Assembly: GCF_044797955.1 (NCBI RefSeq)
Contig: NZ_CP085211.1
Coordinates: 1,736,001 to 1,800,000, forward strand
Direction of reading: 5' to 3'
Length of the DNA stretch: 64,000 bases
Source of the DNA: Idiomarina seosinensis_A
GTDB lineage: Bacteria > Pseudomonadota > Gammaproteobacteria > Enterobacterales > Alteromonadaceae
Below are positions 16,859 to 24,827 of the stretch, in pieces (the first letter of the stretch is position 1; the number at the start of each line of letters is the position of its first letter). The notes below the pieces were generated by a model. The model saw nothing but the letters and a program-made list of their open reading frames with translations. It was not told the DNA's origin and did not search any database. The position numbers were made by a program, and so were the translations under genes.

Positions 16859-16888
16859 AAAAAACCCCGATGACCGATCGGGGTTTTT
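16859..16888. terminator. Bidirectional terminator after the TonB2 cluster
   Basis: Hairpin with a 13-base stem including A/T arms (16859-16871 with 16877-16888), loop GACCG. A-rich on the left and T-rich on the right, so it can terminate in both directions. It lies 32 bases after the stop of the TPR gene on the minus strand. Confidence 0.85.
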
Positions 16889-16919
16889 GAATTGCGTTAA
16901 TTGCAACACAGATAATAGC

Positions 16920-18215
16920 TTACAAGCTAACGCCTTTACGGTCCGCAGTTGACCGGATATGACCGACCCAGCTACGTGCTGAACGGCGCTGACCATCAAA
17001 CTCGGTTGCGCGCTCTGCATAGCGTAAGGCTTCGCGGTATTCACCGCCATAGAAGAAGGCTTCCGCCAGCGACATATAAATACGGCCCTGGTCACTCTCT
17101 TCAACGTAATCCAGCGCTTCACGTAACGGCGACGTCGCTGCAATGTACTGTTCGTCAAGTAACAGCAAGTTGCCGCGCTTGCGCAGGTATTCACCTTTAT
17201 CGTCCGCATCTTCGGCAGCATCAGCTGCACGTTGATACCAAGCGACCGCTTGCTCAAACTCTTTCGCACGATGGAAGCTGTTAGCTACCGTGGAAAAGTT
17301 CTTCGCCGACCCTTCAATATCACCGCTTTCGATATGCTTAGCCATTGTCGTGGCCGCTTTGTAGGGAATGCCCTCGTTATCATAAAGCTGAACCAACATT
17401 TTAAATTGGTTTTCTTTATCAAGATAACCTGCCAGGTACGCCACCTCCATGGTCGCCAAAGATTTCGTGTAATCTTCTTCGATCATGTAAAACTGAGCCA
17501 ACTGGGGCCACCACGTCGTCACACCAGGAAGTGTATTGATTGCTTCCTCGAGTACTTCAATAGCCTGTGGATACATCTTACGCTCGTAGTACGATGCCAT
17601 CAGCAGGGTGTAAACGTTCTTGTCTGCCTCATCAGAATTGTTCAGCGCAGCTCGTGCAAAAGGCACTACGTCACTAAACTCTTTCTTCTGATAATGGGCA
17701 TTGGCAATGAAAGTCAGAACTTGCGGGTCTAAATTACCCGTAAACTTAAGCCACTGGGTAAGATAGTCAATCGACATATCATACTGTTCTTCCTGCAATG
17801 CCAATTGGCCTACCAGCTTTAATACCGCAGACTGATCATTCCAGCCCAAGACATCTTGGTCCGCCGATGTTTTAAGAATCCGAAGTGCTCGTTCAATTTG
17901 TTCGTCCTGCGCGTACAAAGTACCCAGGAACCGGCCCATGTAAGCTTGGTCGTAGCCTGGTTCCAGCTCCGGATATTCTTCTTCAAGGACGTCAATTGCT
18001 TCCTGGAGTTGCTCTTGCTCGTACAGCTCAAAAGCGTCCATAATCGCCCGGCCCGTACTTTGTCCGGCGGCCTGGTTTTTACGGCTTTCTTTTTGAGCTT
18101 CTACAGTTTCCTGACTAGGCAGTTGGAAACCGAGATCCTGTGCGACAACCGGTGTGGTTGCCAACACAGAAGCAAAGGCAAAGGCACTAACAAATGTTTT
18201 CATTGCTGCATTCAT
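16920..18215 (-). CDS. Exported TPR-repeat protein of the TonB2 cluster
   Basis: A 431-residue protein with a Sec signal peptide (MKTFVSAFAFASVLATTPVVAQD; cleavage after VVA-Q likely). It is then almost wholly helical with TPR-like helix pairs, e.g. QAYMGRFLGTLYAQDEQIERAL, VYTLLMASYYERKMYPQAIE and RIYMSLAEAFFYGGEYREAL. It is the last gene of the DUF3450-TtpC-ExbB-ExbD-TonB operon, three bases after tonB, an order known from Shewanella and Vibrio relatives. Periplasmic location is inferred. Its role in TonB2 function is not established; a scaffold or receptor-docking role is a guess. Confidence 0.85.
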   Translation of the reverse strand: MNAAMKTFVSAFAFASVLATTPVVAQDLGFQLPSQETVEAQKESRKNQAAGQSTGRAIMDAFELYEQEQLQEAIDVLEEEYPELEPGYDQAYMGRFLGTLYAQDEQIERALRILKTSADQDVLGWNDQSAVLKLVGQLALQEEQYDMSIDYLTQWLKFTGNLDPQVLTFIANAHYQKKEFSDVVPFARAALNNSDEADKNVYTLLMASYYERKMYPQAIEVLEEAINTLPGVTTWWPQLAQFYMIEEDYTKSLATMEVAYLAGYLDKENQFKMLVQLYDNEGIPYKAATTMAKHIESGDIEGSAKNFSTVANSFHRAKEFEQAVAWYQRAADAAEDADDKGEYLRKRGNLLLLDEQYIAATSPLREALDYVEESDQGRIYMSLAEAFFYGGEYREALRYAERATEFDGQRRSARSWVGHIRSTADRKGVSL

Positions 18216-18218
18216 TTC

Positions 18219-18833
18219 TTATTGCCCATCCATTGTAAAGTCAAGCTGAACGGTCATACCTTCCTGACGGATAGGTTTACCATCCACGACCTTCGGCTTG
18301 TACTTCCAACGCAACAATGCGCGGCGAGCCTCCCGGTCAAATACTCGACGAGGTTCAGAGTCTATTACTTCAACGTCGGTGACACCGCCCTGCTCATCAA
18401 TAGTGAAGCGCAGTTGTACCCAACCTTCGGTGCCATTACGGGCAGCTGACGGTGGATAACGCGGCTCGATACGTACGATTGGAGTTGCATCGCCATCCTG
18501 ATTCAACAGGTTGCCCGGACCTGAAAGGCCGGTATCTGCTCCTCCAACATCGACATCAAAGCCCATGTTCATGTTCATGCCATCACTACCCGAAGTATCC
18601 GGCTCAGACTGAGGTGTCTCAGGCGGCGCCTCTGGTGGTGGCGGCGGTGGCGGCGGCGTTCTCTGCCGCTGCTGAACGTCGGACTCAGGCGGCGACGTTA
18701 CGATGTCAATGACCGGCGTCGGAGGCGGAGCTTCGTTACTCTTTGCCCCCCCGCCGATTAAGTAAGCCATAAAAGCAAACAAAGCAAACGTAACGGCGGC
18801 ACCTAGTAATAAAGATACTAAAAAGCGCACCAT
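18219..18833 (-). CDS. tonB2: TonB2-type energy transducer
   Basis: A 204-residue protein with an N-terminal membrane anchor (LLGAAVTFALFAFMAYLIGGG) and a periplasmic Pro-rich spacer (eight consecutive Pro at about residues 61-68). A TonB C-terminal domain follows (RYPPSAARNGTEGWVQLRFTI ... RALLRWKYKP, about 120-204). It transmits proton-motive energy from ExbB/ExbD to outer-membrane receptors. The short spacer is typical of TonB2/TonB3 proteins rather than E. coli TonB1. One base separates it from exbD upstream, so it is surely co-transcribed. Confidence 0.93.
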   Translation of the reverse strand: MVRFLVSLLLGAAVTFALFAFMAYLIGGGAKSNEAPPPTPVIDIVTSPPESDVQQRQRTPPPPPPPPEAPPETPQSEPDTSGSDGMNMNMGFDVDVGGADTGLSGPGNLLNQDGDATPIVRIEPRYPPSAARNGTEGWVQLRFTIDEQGGVTDVEVIDSEPRRVFDREARRALLRWKYKPKVVDGKPIRQEGMTVQLDFTMDGQ

Positions 18834-18834
18834 A

Positions 18835-19236
18835 TTAGTTATTCTCCGCTGCTATGGATATCTTATCAATACCCGCTTCCTTAACTTGGTCCATGACTTC
18901 GACAACGCGACCATGTTCAGCTTCTTTGTCTGCCTGAATAACAACTAGATCAGTAGGTTGCTCAGCCAGCATACGTTCAAGGTTTGCTGCTACGCGCTCT
19001 ACATCGACCTGGCGTTTATCCATCCAGACTTCACCAGTATCGCGAATCGCGATAAAAATGTTAGCTGAAGGCTCTTTGTTCGCCTGATTAGCTTCAGGTT
19101 TATTAACCTGAATACCTGCTTCTTTTACGAAAGAGGTTGTCACGATAAAGAAGATCAACATGATGAAGACGATGTCCAGCATCGGCGTCATATCAATCGA
19201 CGCATCTTCCTCTTCACGAATACGATTACGTGCCAT
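18835..19236 (-). CDS. exbD2: ExbD-family proton channel subunit
   Basis: A 133-residue protein with one transmembrane helix near the N-terminus (MLDIVFIMLIFFIVTTSF). It contains Asp21, the conserved residue of the proton path in ExbD/TolR, followed by a periplasmic domain (VVIQADKEAEHGRVVEVMDQVKEAG). Together with ExbB it powers TonB. It starts 12 bases after exbB and ends one base before tonB. Confidence 0.94.
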   Translation of the reverse strand: MARNRIREEEDASIDMTPMLDIVFIMLIFFIVTTSFVKEAGIQVNKPEANQANKEPSANIFIAIRDTGEVWMDKRQVDVERVAANLERMLAEQPTDLVVIQADKEAEHGRVVEVMDQVKEAGIDKISIAAENN

Positions 19237-19248
19237 AATTTTACTCTC

Positions 19249-19773
19249 TTAATGATGTGGCAGACTGTCAACCAGGCCCTGTTTAGCACGACGAACTTTA
19301 CTTTCAAGTCGAGTCGCAAAAAACATTCCGGATAACGCAGCAACCATACCGGCCATTGTCGGGATTGTTGCCATCGAAATACCCGATGCCATCAAACGGG
19401 GATTACCCGTACCTTGCACTGCCATGATTTCAAATACTGAAATCATACCGGTAACTGTACCCAGTAGCCCAACCAGAGGACATAAGGCAACACAAGTTTT
19501 GATTAACAGAATACGTGCATTCAGTTTATCGTTAGCTTCGGAAATCCATGCTTCACGGATTTTATGTGCGTACCACGAGGTGGTATCTTTCCGCGCATCC
19601 CAGTTCGCAATGATTTTTTTGCGAAGCTTAGGGAATGCGCCTGAGAGGAACCAATAACGCTCGATCATCAGTACCCACATAAGAAAGAGTACCCCCATGA
19701 CGATGTACAAGACATCGCCACCGGTCGCAATAAAATCCCTGACAGATTCCCAAAGTTCCATCAGGTAAAGCAT
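19249..19773 (-). CDS. exbB2: ExbB-family proton channel subunit
   Basis: A 174-residue inner-membrane protein of the MotA/TolQ/ExbB family, shorter than E. coli ExbB (244), as is usual in TonB2 systems. It has one N-terminal helix (VLYIVMGVLFLMWVLMIERYWF) and the two-helix core (LCPLVGLLGTVTGMISVFEIM and GISMATIPTMAGMVAALSGMFFA), with the GLLGTVTGM signature. The start ATG has GGAG seven bases upstream. It lies four bases after the larger ExbB-like TtpC. Confidence 0.94.
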   Translation of the reverse strand: MLYLMELWESVRDFIATGGDVLYIVMGVLFLMWVLMIERYWFLSGAFPKLRKKIIANWDARKDTTSWYAHKIREAWISEANDKLNARILLIKTCVALCPLVGLLGTVTGMISVFEIMAVQGTGNPRLMASGISMATIPTMAGMVAALSGMFFATRLESKVRRAKQGLVDSLPHH

Positions 19774-19777
19774 GGGA

Positions 19778-21145
19778 TTACTCCTTCTCCGAATGAGCAG
19801 CTACGATACCAGCAACCTGTTCGTCCAGAATATGAACAATAGATTTGCTGCGACCTGCCACAATGCTGTGAGCCAAAATCAATGGAATAGCTGCAATCAG
19901 ACCCATAGCCGTTGTTACCAACGCCATTGAGATGTCACCTGCCATGATCTTCGGATCACCGGTACCGAATAATGTGATTGACTGGAACGTACCAATCATA
20001 CCAACAACAGTACCTAAAAGACCTAATAACGGTGCGATGGCTGCCAGAATCTTAATGACATTAACGCCACTTTCAACTTTCGGTGTTTCTTTCAGAACGG
20101 CTTCATCAAGCTTCAGCTCAAGGTTTTCGGCATCGGCATTTTTGTTAGCGTGGTAAACCTTAAGTACACGACCCAACGGGTTTTTGTCCGATGGCTTGTC
20201 GATGTTTTTAAGCTGTGAACGCATCTTGCCGCCAACTGCTGTCAAAGTCAGCAATTTGAATACTGAAATCAGTAGACCGATAATCAATACCACAGTGATG
20301 ACATAACCAACCGTACCACCTTGGTGATAGCGTTCTTCCAGAGTCGCTTTTTGTGTCAACAGACCCAAAATCTGGCCTCTCGACGGATCCAGATAAACGC
20401 CTTCATAACCACTACTGGTTTCAGTAAAGGCTTCTGTTTGGCTAGTGATGTAACCGTCTGGCTGACGACCTAAAGGCTGGACCTGCTCAGTCGAATCATT
20501 ATAAGTCAGGTATTGACCACCAGAAATCAAGTTGAATGAACCAACCCGAGTGATTTCTTTATTCTCAACACCACCATCCAGCTGGTAAACATCAGTTTCG
20601 AACGTAACTACCTTACCTGACTGAACCATCTCGGTCAGCAGCGCTGTCCAAAGCTCTTCAAGCTCGGTAAGCGTTGGCAGTTCTTTTGCTTCTGCCAGGC
20701 TTTCAAGAACATCTTCACGGCCCGGGTACTGAGCGCTGACGATAGATGTCGCGATACGACCGATGGTTTCGGTAGCAGCACCACGAACAACACCGAACAT
20801 TTCACCCAATGTTCCTTTCGCGTTTTCTAGCTCTTGCTCTTTATTGGCAAGGGTAATTTCGTTTTCAGAGAATTGATTCTGTAAACGCTTACCGCGAGCT
20901 TCTTCGTCACTTAACTGCTGTCGTGCCTGATTAAGTAACGCTTGCTTGTCAGCACGGGCAGCGGTGAATTCACGTTCCCGCTCAGCACTGATTTCGCGTG
21001 AAGAAACCCGGTTTTTTTCAACCAATTGCAACAGCTCTTCTAAACTTTTAGCTTCAGTATCCTGTTGCGCGTTAGCAGCGAGAGTCGTACCTGCAGAAAG
21101 GCTGACTGCTGCTGCAATCATTAACGATTTAACTATTTTTTTCAT
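19778..21145 (-). CDS. ttpC: TtpC-type MotA/TolQ/ExbB protein with large periplasmic N-terminus
   Basis: A 455-residue protein with a signal peptide (LMIAAAVSLSAGTTLAANA) and a long coiled-coil/periplasmic region (about 25-280, with AREREFTAARADKQALLNQARQ). A membrane helix (GYVITVVLIIGLLISVFKLL) precedes the ExbB core (IAPLLGLLGTVVGMIGTFQSI and MALVTTAMGLIAAIPLILAHS). In Vibrio, TtpC is needed for TonB2-dependent siderophore uptake. The ATG overlaps the DUF3450 stop by four bases, and exbB follows after four. Confidence 0.9.
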   Translation of the reverse strand: MKKIVKSLMIAAAVSLSAGTTLAANAQQDTEAKSLEELLQLVEKNRVSSREISAEREREFTAARADKQALLNQARQQLSDEEARGKRLQNQFSENEITLANKEQELENAKGTLGEMFGVVRGAATETIGRIATSIVSAQYPGREDVLESLAEAKELPTLTELEELWTALLTEMVQSGKVVTFETDVYQLDGGVENKEITRVGSFNLISGGQYLTYNDSTEQVQPLGRQPDGYITSQTEAFTETSSGYEGVYLDPSRGQILGLLTQKATLEERYHQGGTVGYVITVVLIIGLLISVFKLLTLTAVGGKMRSQLKNIDKPSDKNPLGRVLKVYHANKNADAENLELKLDEAVLKETPKVESGVNVIKILAAIAPLLGLLGTVVGMIGTFQSITLFGTGDPKIMAGDISMALVTTAMGLIAAIPLILAHSIVAGRSKSIVHILDEQVAGIVAAHSEKE

Positions 21146-21930
21146 TCTGCACTCTCCGCTGCGAATACTGGAAGTTTCACCAGATCGTAAGCCGTTTGCT
21201 TACGCGACATACGAATCGCTGTGGTTAGAGGATTCAAAAACTCGTCTTCCAGGGCTGACCATTCACCAGATTCGTTGTTGTAGATCCACGCATTTTTAAG
21301 ATCCAGTGATTGCGCTAAAAACGCTACCCGACCCATGTGGAAAAAGTCTACTGCAACTTCCTGGCCACCGACCTGCAAGTTACCCTGGTATGAAATCAGG
21401 CCTGAGCCATAATCCATTTCAGTTTGATACGCTTCGATAATCTGACGGAATTTCTCTGACGTTGATACGTTAGAATTACCCATGATGTCGCGTAAACGCG
21501 CAACACGGTTCATCCGCTCTTCTTTATGAATTGGAAGATCCAGTTTAACGAACTCTTCTAATGCATCGATCATCTCATACATTAACGGCACAACACCTTG
21601 CTTAGTTTCGTCGATGCCATCAATTTGACGCTGCAGAGAATCGATTGTCGCCTGTTGGTCTGCAACCAGTTTTGCAACATGGTCATTATAGACTTTCAGG
21701 TTTTCGTATTCTGCTACAACGGAGCGATACTCAATTAATAAGTCCTGGCTTTGCTCAAAAAGAGAATTAATTTTCTCCTGTGATTGCGCTTGAGCATTCA
21801 GAATCTTCTGTTCTTCGTTCTGTAGCTTAGCTACATCAACTTGCTGAGCAGCGGCTACGCCGGTACCCGCAAACGCCATCACACCCATCAGGGCTGCAGC
21901 GAGCTTGGTTCTCTTGATTATTTTGGTCAT
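21142..21930 (-). CDS. DUF3450 family exported protein
   Basis: A 262-residue protein with a Sec-type signal (LAAALMGVMAFAGTGVAAAQQ), then a long coiled coil (about residues 30-110: KLQNEEQKILNAQAQSQEKI and LVADQQATIDSLQRQID) and a globular C-terminal part (MGRVAFLAQSLDLKNAWIYN). DUF3450 proteins regularly precede ExbB/TtpC genes in marine gammaproteobacteria; their function is unknown. The frame opens with a TTG at 21939, but the ATG at 21930 with GGGA upstream is the likelier start. First gene of the six-gene TonB2 operon. Confidence 0.85.
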   Translation of the reverse strand: MTKIIKRTKLAAALMGVMAFAGTGVAAAQQVDVAKLQNEEQKILNAQAQSQEKINSLFEQSQDLLIEYRSVVAEYENLKVYNDHVAKLVADQQATIDSLQRQIDGIDETKQGVVPLMYEMIDALEEFVKLDLPIHKEERMNRVARLRDIMGNSNVSTSEKFRQIIEAYQTEMDYGSGLISYQGNLQVGGQEVAVDFFHMGRVAFLAQSLDLKNAWIYNNESGEWSALEDEFLNPLTTAIRMSRKQTAYDLVKLPVFAAESAE

Positions 21931-22357
21931 AGTTCCCAACCAATTTTAATTAACTTCGCTTCCACACCACTTAAGGGCGGGAAACACCAGTTTTTGAGTG
22001 ACGAAAAGATCAAATCCAACTCTTGCCTGTCTATTTAAACCACAAGCAATAACCGCTTGATATTCCCACGATGGTTATACGCTGTCAACCTGACTCAAAG
22101 CAGGATTAACTGCGTTATAACAGCCGCAGGGGCTATCGGTTTATTGCTGTTAATGTGTTTTATAGAACAGTTGCTAGACGACATCCTGTCGTCCGTTTTT
22201 TTGTATTACCCCCCGGTAAACCAAATAAATTTGCTATCCGAAGGGTACTACTACATCAGCATAGTATCACTTTTTGATCGTCGAACAACAGGCTGTTACA
22301 AATTTCAACGTAATTACTACATCTGCCTAAACGTGCTAACCCTAAGTAGCATTTATT
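21931..22357. other. Long intergenic region between divergent TonB2 operon and priC
   Basis: About 490 bases lie between the DUF3450 start and the priC GTG. The stretch holds the priC promoter (22358-22386) and a plus-strand intrinsic terminator (22177-22203), and must hold the promoter of the TonB2 operon on the minus strand. I could not pick that promoter with confidence, nor a convincing Fur box. A 105-codon plus-strand frame at 22057-22374 opens at a TTG without a ribosome-binding site and is interrupted by the terminator, so I do not call it a gene. Confidence 0.6.
22177..22203 (+). terminator. Orphan intrinsic terminator on the plus strand
   Basis: A perfect seven-base stem GACGACA / TGTCGTC (22177-22183, 22187-22193) with a three-base TCC loop, followed by CG and a T7 run (22196-22202). 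No annotated plus-strand gene precedes it. It could end a small RNA or stop transcription running antisense to the TonB2 operon before priC. Confidence 0.7.
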
Positions 22358-22386
22358 TTGTCTCGTCACGGTGATTGCATTACTAT
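22358..22386 (+). promoter_or_regulatory. Candidate promoter of priC
   Basis: TTGTCT (22358-22363), a 17-base spacer and TACTAT (22381-22386) form a good sigma70 match. A start near 22393 would exclude the upstream in-frame codon at 22371 and supports the GTG at 22422 as priC start. Confidence 0.6.
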
Positions 22387-22421
22387 GCAAGTCTATAGAA
22401 GTCAGGTTTAAGGGCGCTAAC

Positions 22422-22928
22422 GTGCAGCAAATTGACGGTATCCTGAAAGAGCTCACCGGACAGGCGAAAAGACTGGATGAAAAAAATCGTAAACAGCAAC
22501 GCCAGTTGTCAGAACAATGGTTTGCGCCCGGCTTATTTAGCTGCCGTTCGAGTCTTGCAATAGACTATGTTAGCGAGACTTGCCAGTTATGGCAGCAACT
22601 ACAAAGCACGACAAATGCCGAGGCTGGCGAGTTTATTGCACAACAGTTCAGCAACCAGTTACTGGCCCTAAAGACGGCTCTGAATAGTCATCAATTACCG
22701 CGCGAACAGCAGGACCGGCGAGTTAAAAGGCAGTCGCGGTTGGCCGAGTTGCGTACCCAACTAGCAACTTACCATGGTTACGAGCAACGCCTTGGAAAAG
22801 CCGTTGCTGATCTGCAGCAGAGCAACGATAGTAACGCCGCACAACAACAACAAAAGCGTCTAAACCGATGCCAGCTGGCGATAACTGACTTGCAAGCGCA
22901 AATACAAAAACTGGAAGAAGGTCGCTGA
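22422..22928 (+). CDS. priC: Primosomal replication protein N'' (PriC)
   Basis: A 168-residue, Gln/Arg/Lys-rich helical protein. The FAPGLFSCRSSLAIDYVSE segment near residue 35 matches the PriC pattern F-x(3)-LF-x(3-4)-L-x(4)-YL-xE. PriC restarts collapsed replication forks by remodelling SSB and loading DnaB. The chosen GTG has AAGGG eight bases upstream, and a sigma70-like promoter ends just before it. The stop overlaps the next ATG by one base. Similarity outside this block is modest. Confidence 0.8.
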   Translation: MQQIDGILKELTGQAKRLDEKNRKQQRQLSEQWFAPGLFSCRSSLAIDYVSETCQLWQQLQSTTNAEAGEFIAQQFSNQLLALKTALNSHQLPREQQDRRVKRQSRLAELRTQLATYHGYEQRLGKAVADLQQSNDSNAAQQQQKRLNRCQLAITDLQAQIQKLEEGR

Positions 22929-23836
22929 TGCCTGTCCCCTTTATCTACCATCCCCGTTACAGCCAGTTGTCACTTCCGCCGCGTCACCGTTATCCGATTG
23001 ACAAATATCGGCTACTGCGGCAATGGGCTGTCGAACATGGAGCGCAGCAAGAACAGTGGGTAAAGCCTACCCCGATCGACTGGGCAAAAGTTAAAACCTG
23101 CCATAGCCCGAACTATGTCCGTCAGTTAGTTAATAACCGTATTGACCGTAAGGAATGGCGACGGGTCGGCTTCCCCTGGTCTGAGCAGTTACTGCTGAGA
23201 ACCTTAACGTCAGCCGGAGGAACAATAAAAGCTGCGGAATTAGCTGTTGCTAGCGGCTGTGCTATTCACTTCTCAGGGGGCTACCATCACGCTCACAAGG
23301 ACTGGGGCAGTGGCTTCTGTCTAGTTAACGATTTAGCTTTAGCTGCACGGCATATTATTGATCAGGACAGTAGCGCTAAAGTGCTGATTTTTGATACTGA
23401 CGTTCATCAGGGCGATGGCACCGCAACCATTTTTTCTAAGGAGCCGCGCATTATTACCTGCTCCGTCCATGGCAAGTCTAATTTTCCTTTTGTAAAATCA
23501 CGCTCGAATGTTGATATCGAACTGGAAAAAAATACCACTGATGACGAATATTTAGCGGTAGTACGGCAAACATTAGGTGATTTAATCAGAGTCCACCAAC
23601 CCAGCTTAATTCTTTATGATGCAGGCGTCGATATATACCAAAAAGATGAGCTTGGTCATCTGGCGATAAGTCTGAATGGAATTTTTGACCGTGACAAAAT
23701 GGTATTAACAATGGCGCGTGACCACGGTATTGCATTAGCGGCCGTCATTGGTGGCGGTTATCAGCGAAACCTGACCCGCTTAATTAGAGCCCATGCCCAG
23801 CTGTTAAGGGCAAGTTATCATGTCTGGAAAGCTTAA
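22928..23836 (+). CDS. Histone deacetylase-family (arginase-fold) hydrolase
   Basis: A 302-residue cytoplasmic protein with the class I/II HDAC-like zinc-hydrolase motifs. These are GGYHHAHKDWGSGFCLVNDLALA (His dyad, about residues 116-138), DTDVHQGDGTATIF (Asp and His metal ligands), DAGVDIYQKDELG (third metal Asp) and the C-terminal GGGYQRNL. Bacterial members deacetylate acetoin-related proteins, polyamines or acylated lysines; the substrate cannot be inferred here. It is translationally coupled to priC by TGATG and ends four bases before the 3' end of the convergent ffs. Confidence 0.9.
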   Translation: MPVPFIYHPRYSQLSLPPRHRYPIDKYRLLRQWAVEHGAQQEQWVKPTPIDWAKVKTCHSPNYVRQLVNNRIDRKEWRRVGFPWSEQLLLRTLTSAGGTIKAAELAVASGCAIHFSGGYHHAHKDWGSGFCLVNDLALAARHIIDQDSSAKVLIFDTDVHQGDGTATIFSKEPRIITCSVHGKSNFPFVKSRSNVDIELEKNTTDDEYLAVVRQTLGDLIRVHQPSLILYDAGVDIYQKDELGHLAISLNGIFDRDKMVLTMARDHGIALAAVIGGGYQRNLTRLIRAHAQLLRASYHVWKA

Positions 23837-23840
23837 GAAA

Positions 23841-23953
23841 GGTGGCGACTCTACCAGCCACACCCCGGCACACACATCCCTGACTACGGCTGCTCCCTTC
23901 CAGGCCTGACCGGATTCGCCAGTTAGCGTTGCGAGGGGACCCATAGAGTCACC
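23841..23953 (-). ncRNA. ffs: 4.5S signal recognition particle RNA
   Basis: On the minus strand the conserved SRP domain IV is present (GGTCAGGCCTGGAAGGGAGC followed by AGCCGTAGTCAGGG). The flanking strands are fully complementary in position to E. coli 4.5S (CCCCTCGCAACGC...GTGTGCCGGGGTGTGGCTGG). The ends GGTGACTCTA and TAGAGTCGCCACC pair to close the rod. The size of 113 nt is typical. It binds Ffh and targets membrane proteins. A short frame on the same strand here is a shadow. Confidence 0.95.
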
Positions 23954-23977
23954 ATAACGCTTAAAATAAGCGAGCGC

Positions 23978-24006
23978 ATTATGTCGCACTCGCCCGGGTG
24001 TTACAA
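23978..24006 (-). promoter_or_regulatory. Promoter of ffs
   Basis: On the minus strand TTGTAA (24006-24001), a 17-base spacer and CATAAT (23983-23978). Transcription would begin near 23971, leaving a short 5' leader (about 18 nt, AT-rich) to be removed, as in E. coli, where RNase P trims 4.5S precursor. Confidence 0.7.
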
Positions 24007-24025
24007 GACTTTAAGTACCGACTGC

Positions 24026-24772
24026 TTACTTTTTCTGCAATTTGGCTGCTATGGCTTCTTTCGCCGCATCAGAGGCTAAAGCATTGGCAAAATAGCCGGC
24101 CTCGAGACTAATGCGTTCGGCAACGGACTGCTGCGGTGCCTTAATCAGCTTTTTACTGGTACGTAATGCCTGGGCAGACTGTCCGGCCAGCTGACTTAAT
24201 ACGGCTTCGACTTGCTCATCCAGCTGCTCAGCGCTAAATATCTGATTAACGATACCCAACTGTTGCGCCTGATGGGCGTCAAAGTTATTGCCTAACAACA
24301 GCAGCTCAGACGCTTTCTGGTGACCGCAAAGACGCGGCAATAAAAGGCTGGATCCCGCTTCGGGCAGCAGCCCCAGCTTTACAAAGGGTAGTGCAAACAC
24401 AGCCTGATCACTGCTATAAACTAAATCACAGTGCAATAACAGGGTGGTGCCAATACCAATTGCCAGGCCATTAACCTTAGCGACAACAGGCACTGTGACT
24501 TGATTCAGCGTATGCAAAAAACGGAACGGAGGTGCCGACTCATCAAGATTTTCTACCGCCAGAAAGTCATTCAGATCGTTGCCGGACGAAAAGCTGTCGC
24601 CGCTACTCTCAAACACCACGGCTTTTATCTTTAAGTCATTATCTGCATTCTTTAAAGCCTCTTCGCAAATGCGATACATCGCCTGCGAGAAGGCATTTTT
24701 CTTGTCCGGTCGGTTTAAGCGGATACGGACCAGCTGATCCTGTTCGATAACCTGTACTTGTTGCTCTGTCAT
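24026..24772 (-). CDS. Enoyl-CoA hydratase/isomerase-family protein
   Basis: A 248-residue crotonase-fold protein. The oxyanion-hole segment SSGNDLNDF (about residues 62-70) and the second NGLAIGIGTTLLLHCDLVYSS block (about 100-120) define the family. The active-site Glu pair of true hydratases is not clearly conserved: the region FALPFVKLGLLPEAGSSLLLP keeps one acidic residue. It may therefore be a delta-isomerase (ECI-like) or other acyl-CoA enzyme. Just upstream on the same strand lies a KAS III gene (56 bases), which suggests fatty-acid metabolism without fixing a pathway. Confidence 0.85.
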   Translation of the reverse strand: MTEQQVQVIEQDQLVRIRLNRPDKKNAFSQAMYRICEEALKNADNDLKIKAVVFESSGDSFSSGNDLNDFLAVENLDESAPPFRFLHTLNQVTVPVVAKVNGLAIGIGTTLLLHCDLVYSSDQAVFALPFVKLGLLPEAGSSLLLPRLCGHQKASELLLLGNNFDAHQAQQLGIVNQIFSAEQLDEQVEAVLSQLAGQSAQALRTSKKLIKAPQQSVAERISLEAGYFANALASDAAKEAIAAKLQKK

Positions 24773-24827
24773 TACAACCTCATCTTATCTGTTACTTAAC
24801 TGGTTGTACCACTTGCCGACAAGGTTA

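Noticed and set aside
21931..22060. Fur box upstream of the TonB2 operon
   Set aside because: No 19-bp GATAATGAT-type palindrome could be found by eye; weak AT-rich matches are not convincing.
22057..22374. 105-codon plus-strand frame with a hydrophobic N-terminal stretch
   Set aside because: It opens at a TTG with no ribosome-binding site, is crossed by a strong intrinsic terminator at 22177-22203 and runs into the priC promoter. Composition does not look coding.
23804..23989. 61-codon minus-strand frame
   Set aside because: It coincides with the 4.5S RNA and its promoter and has no ribosome-binding site.
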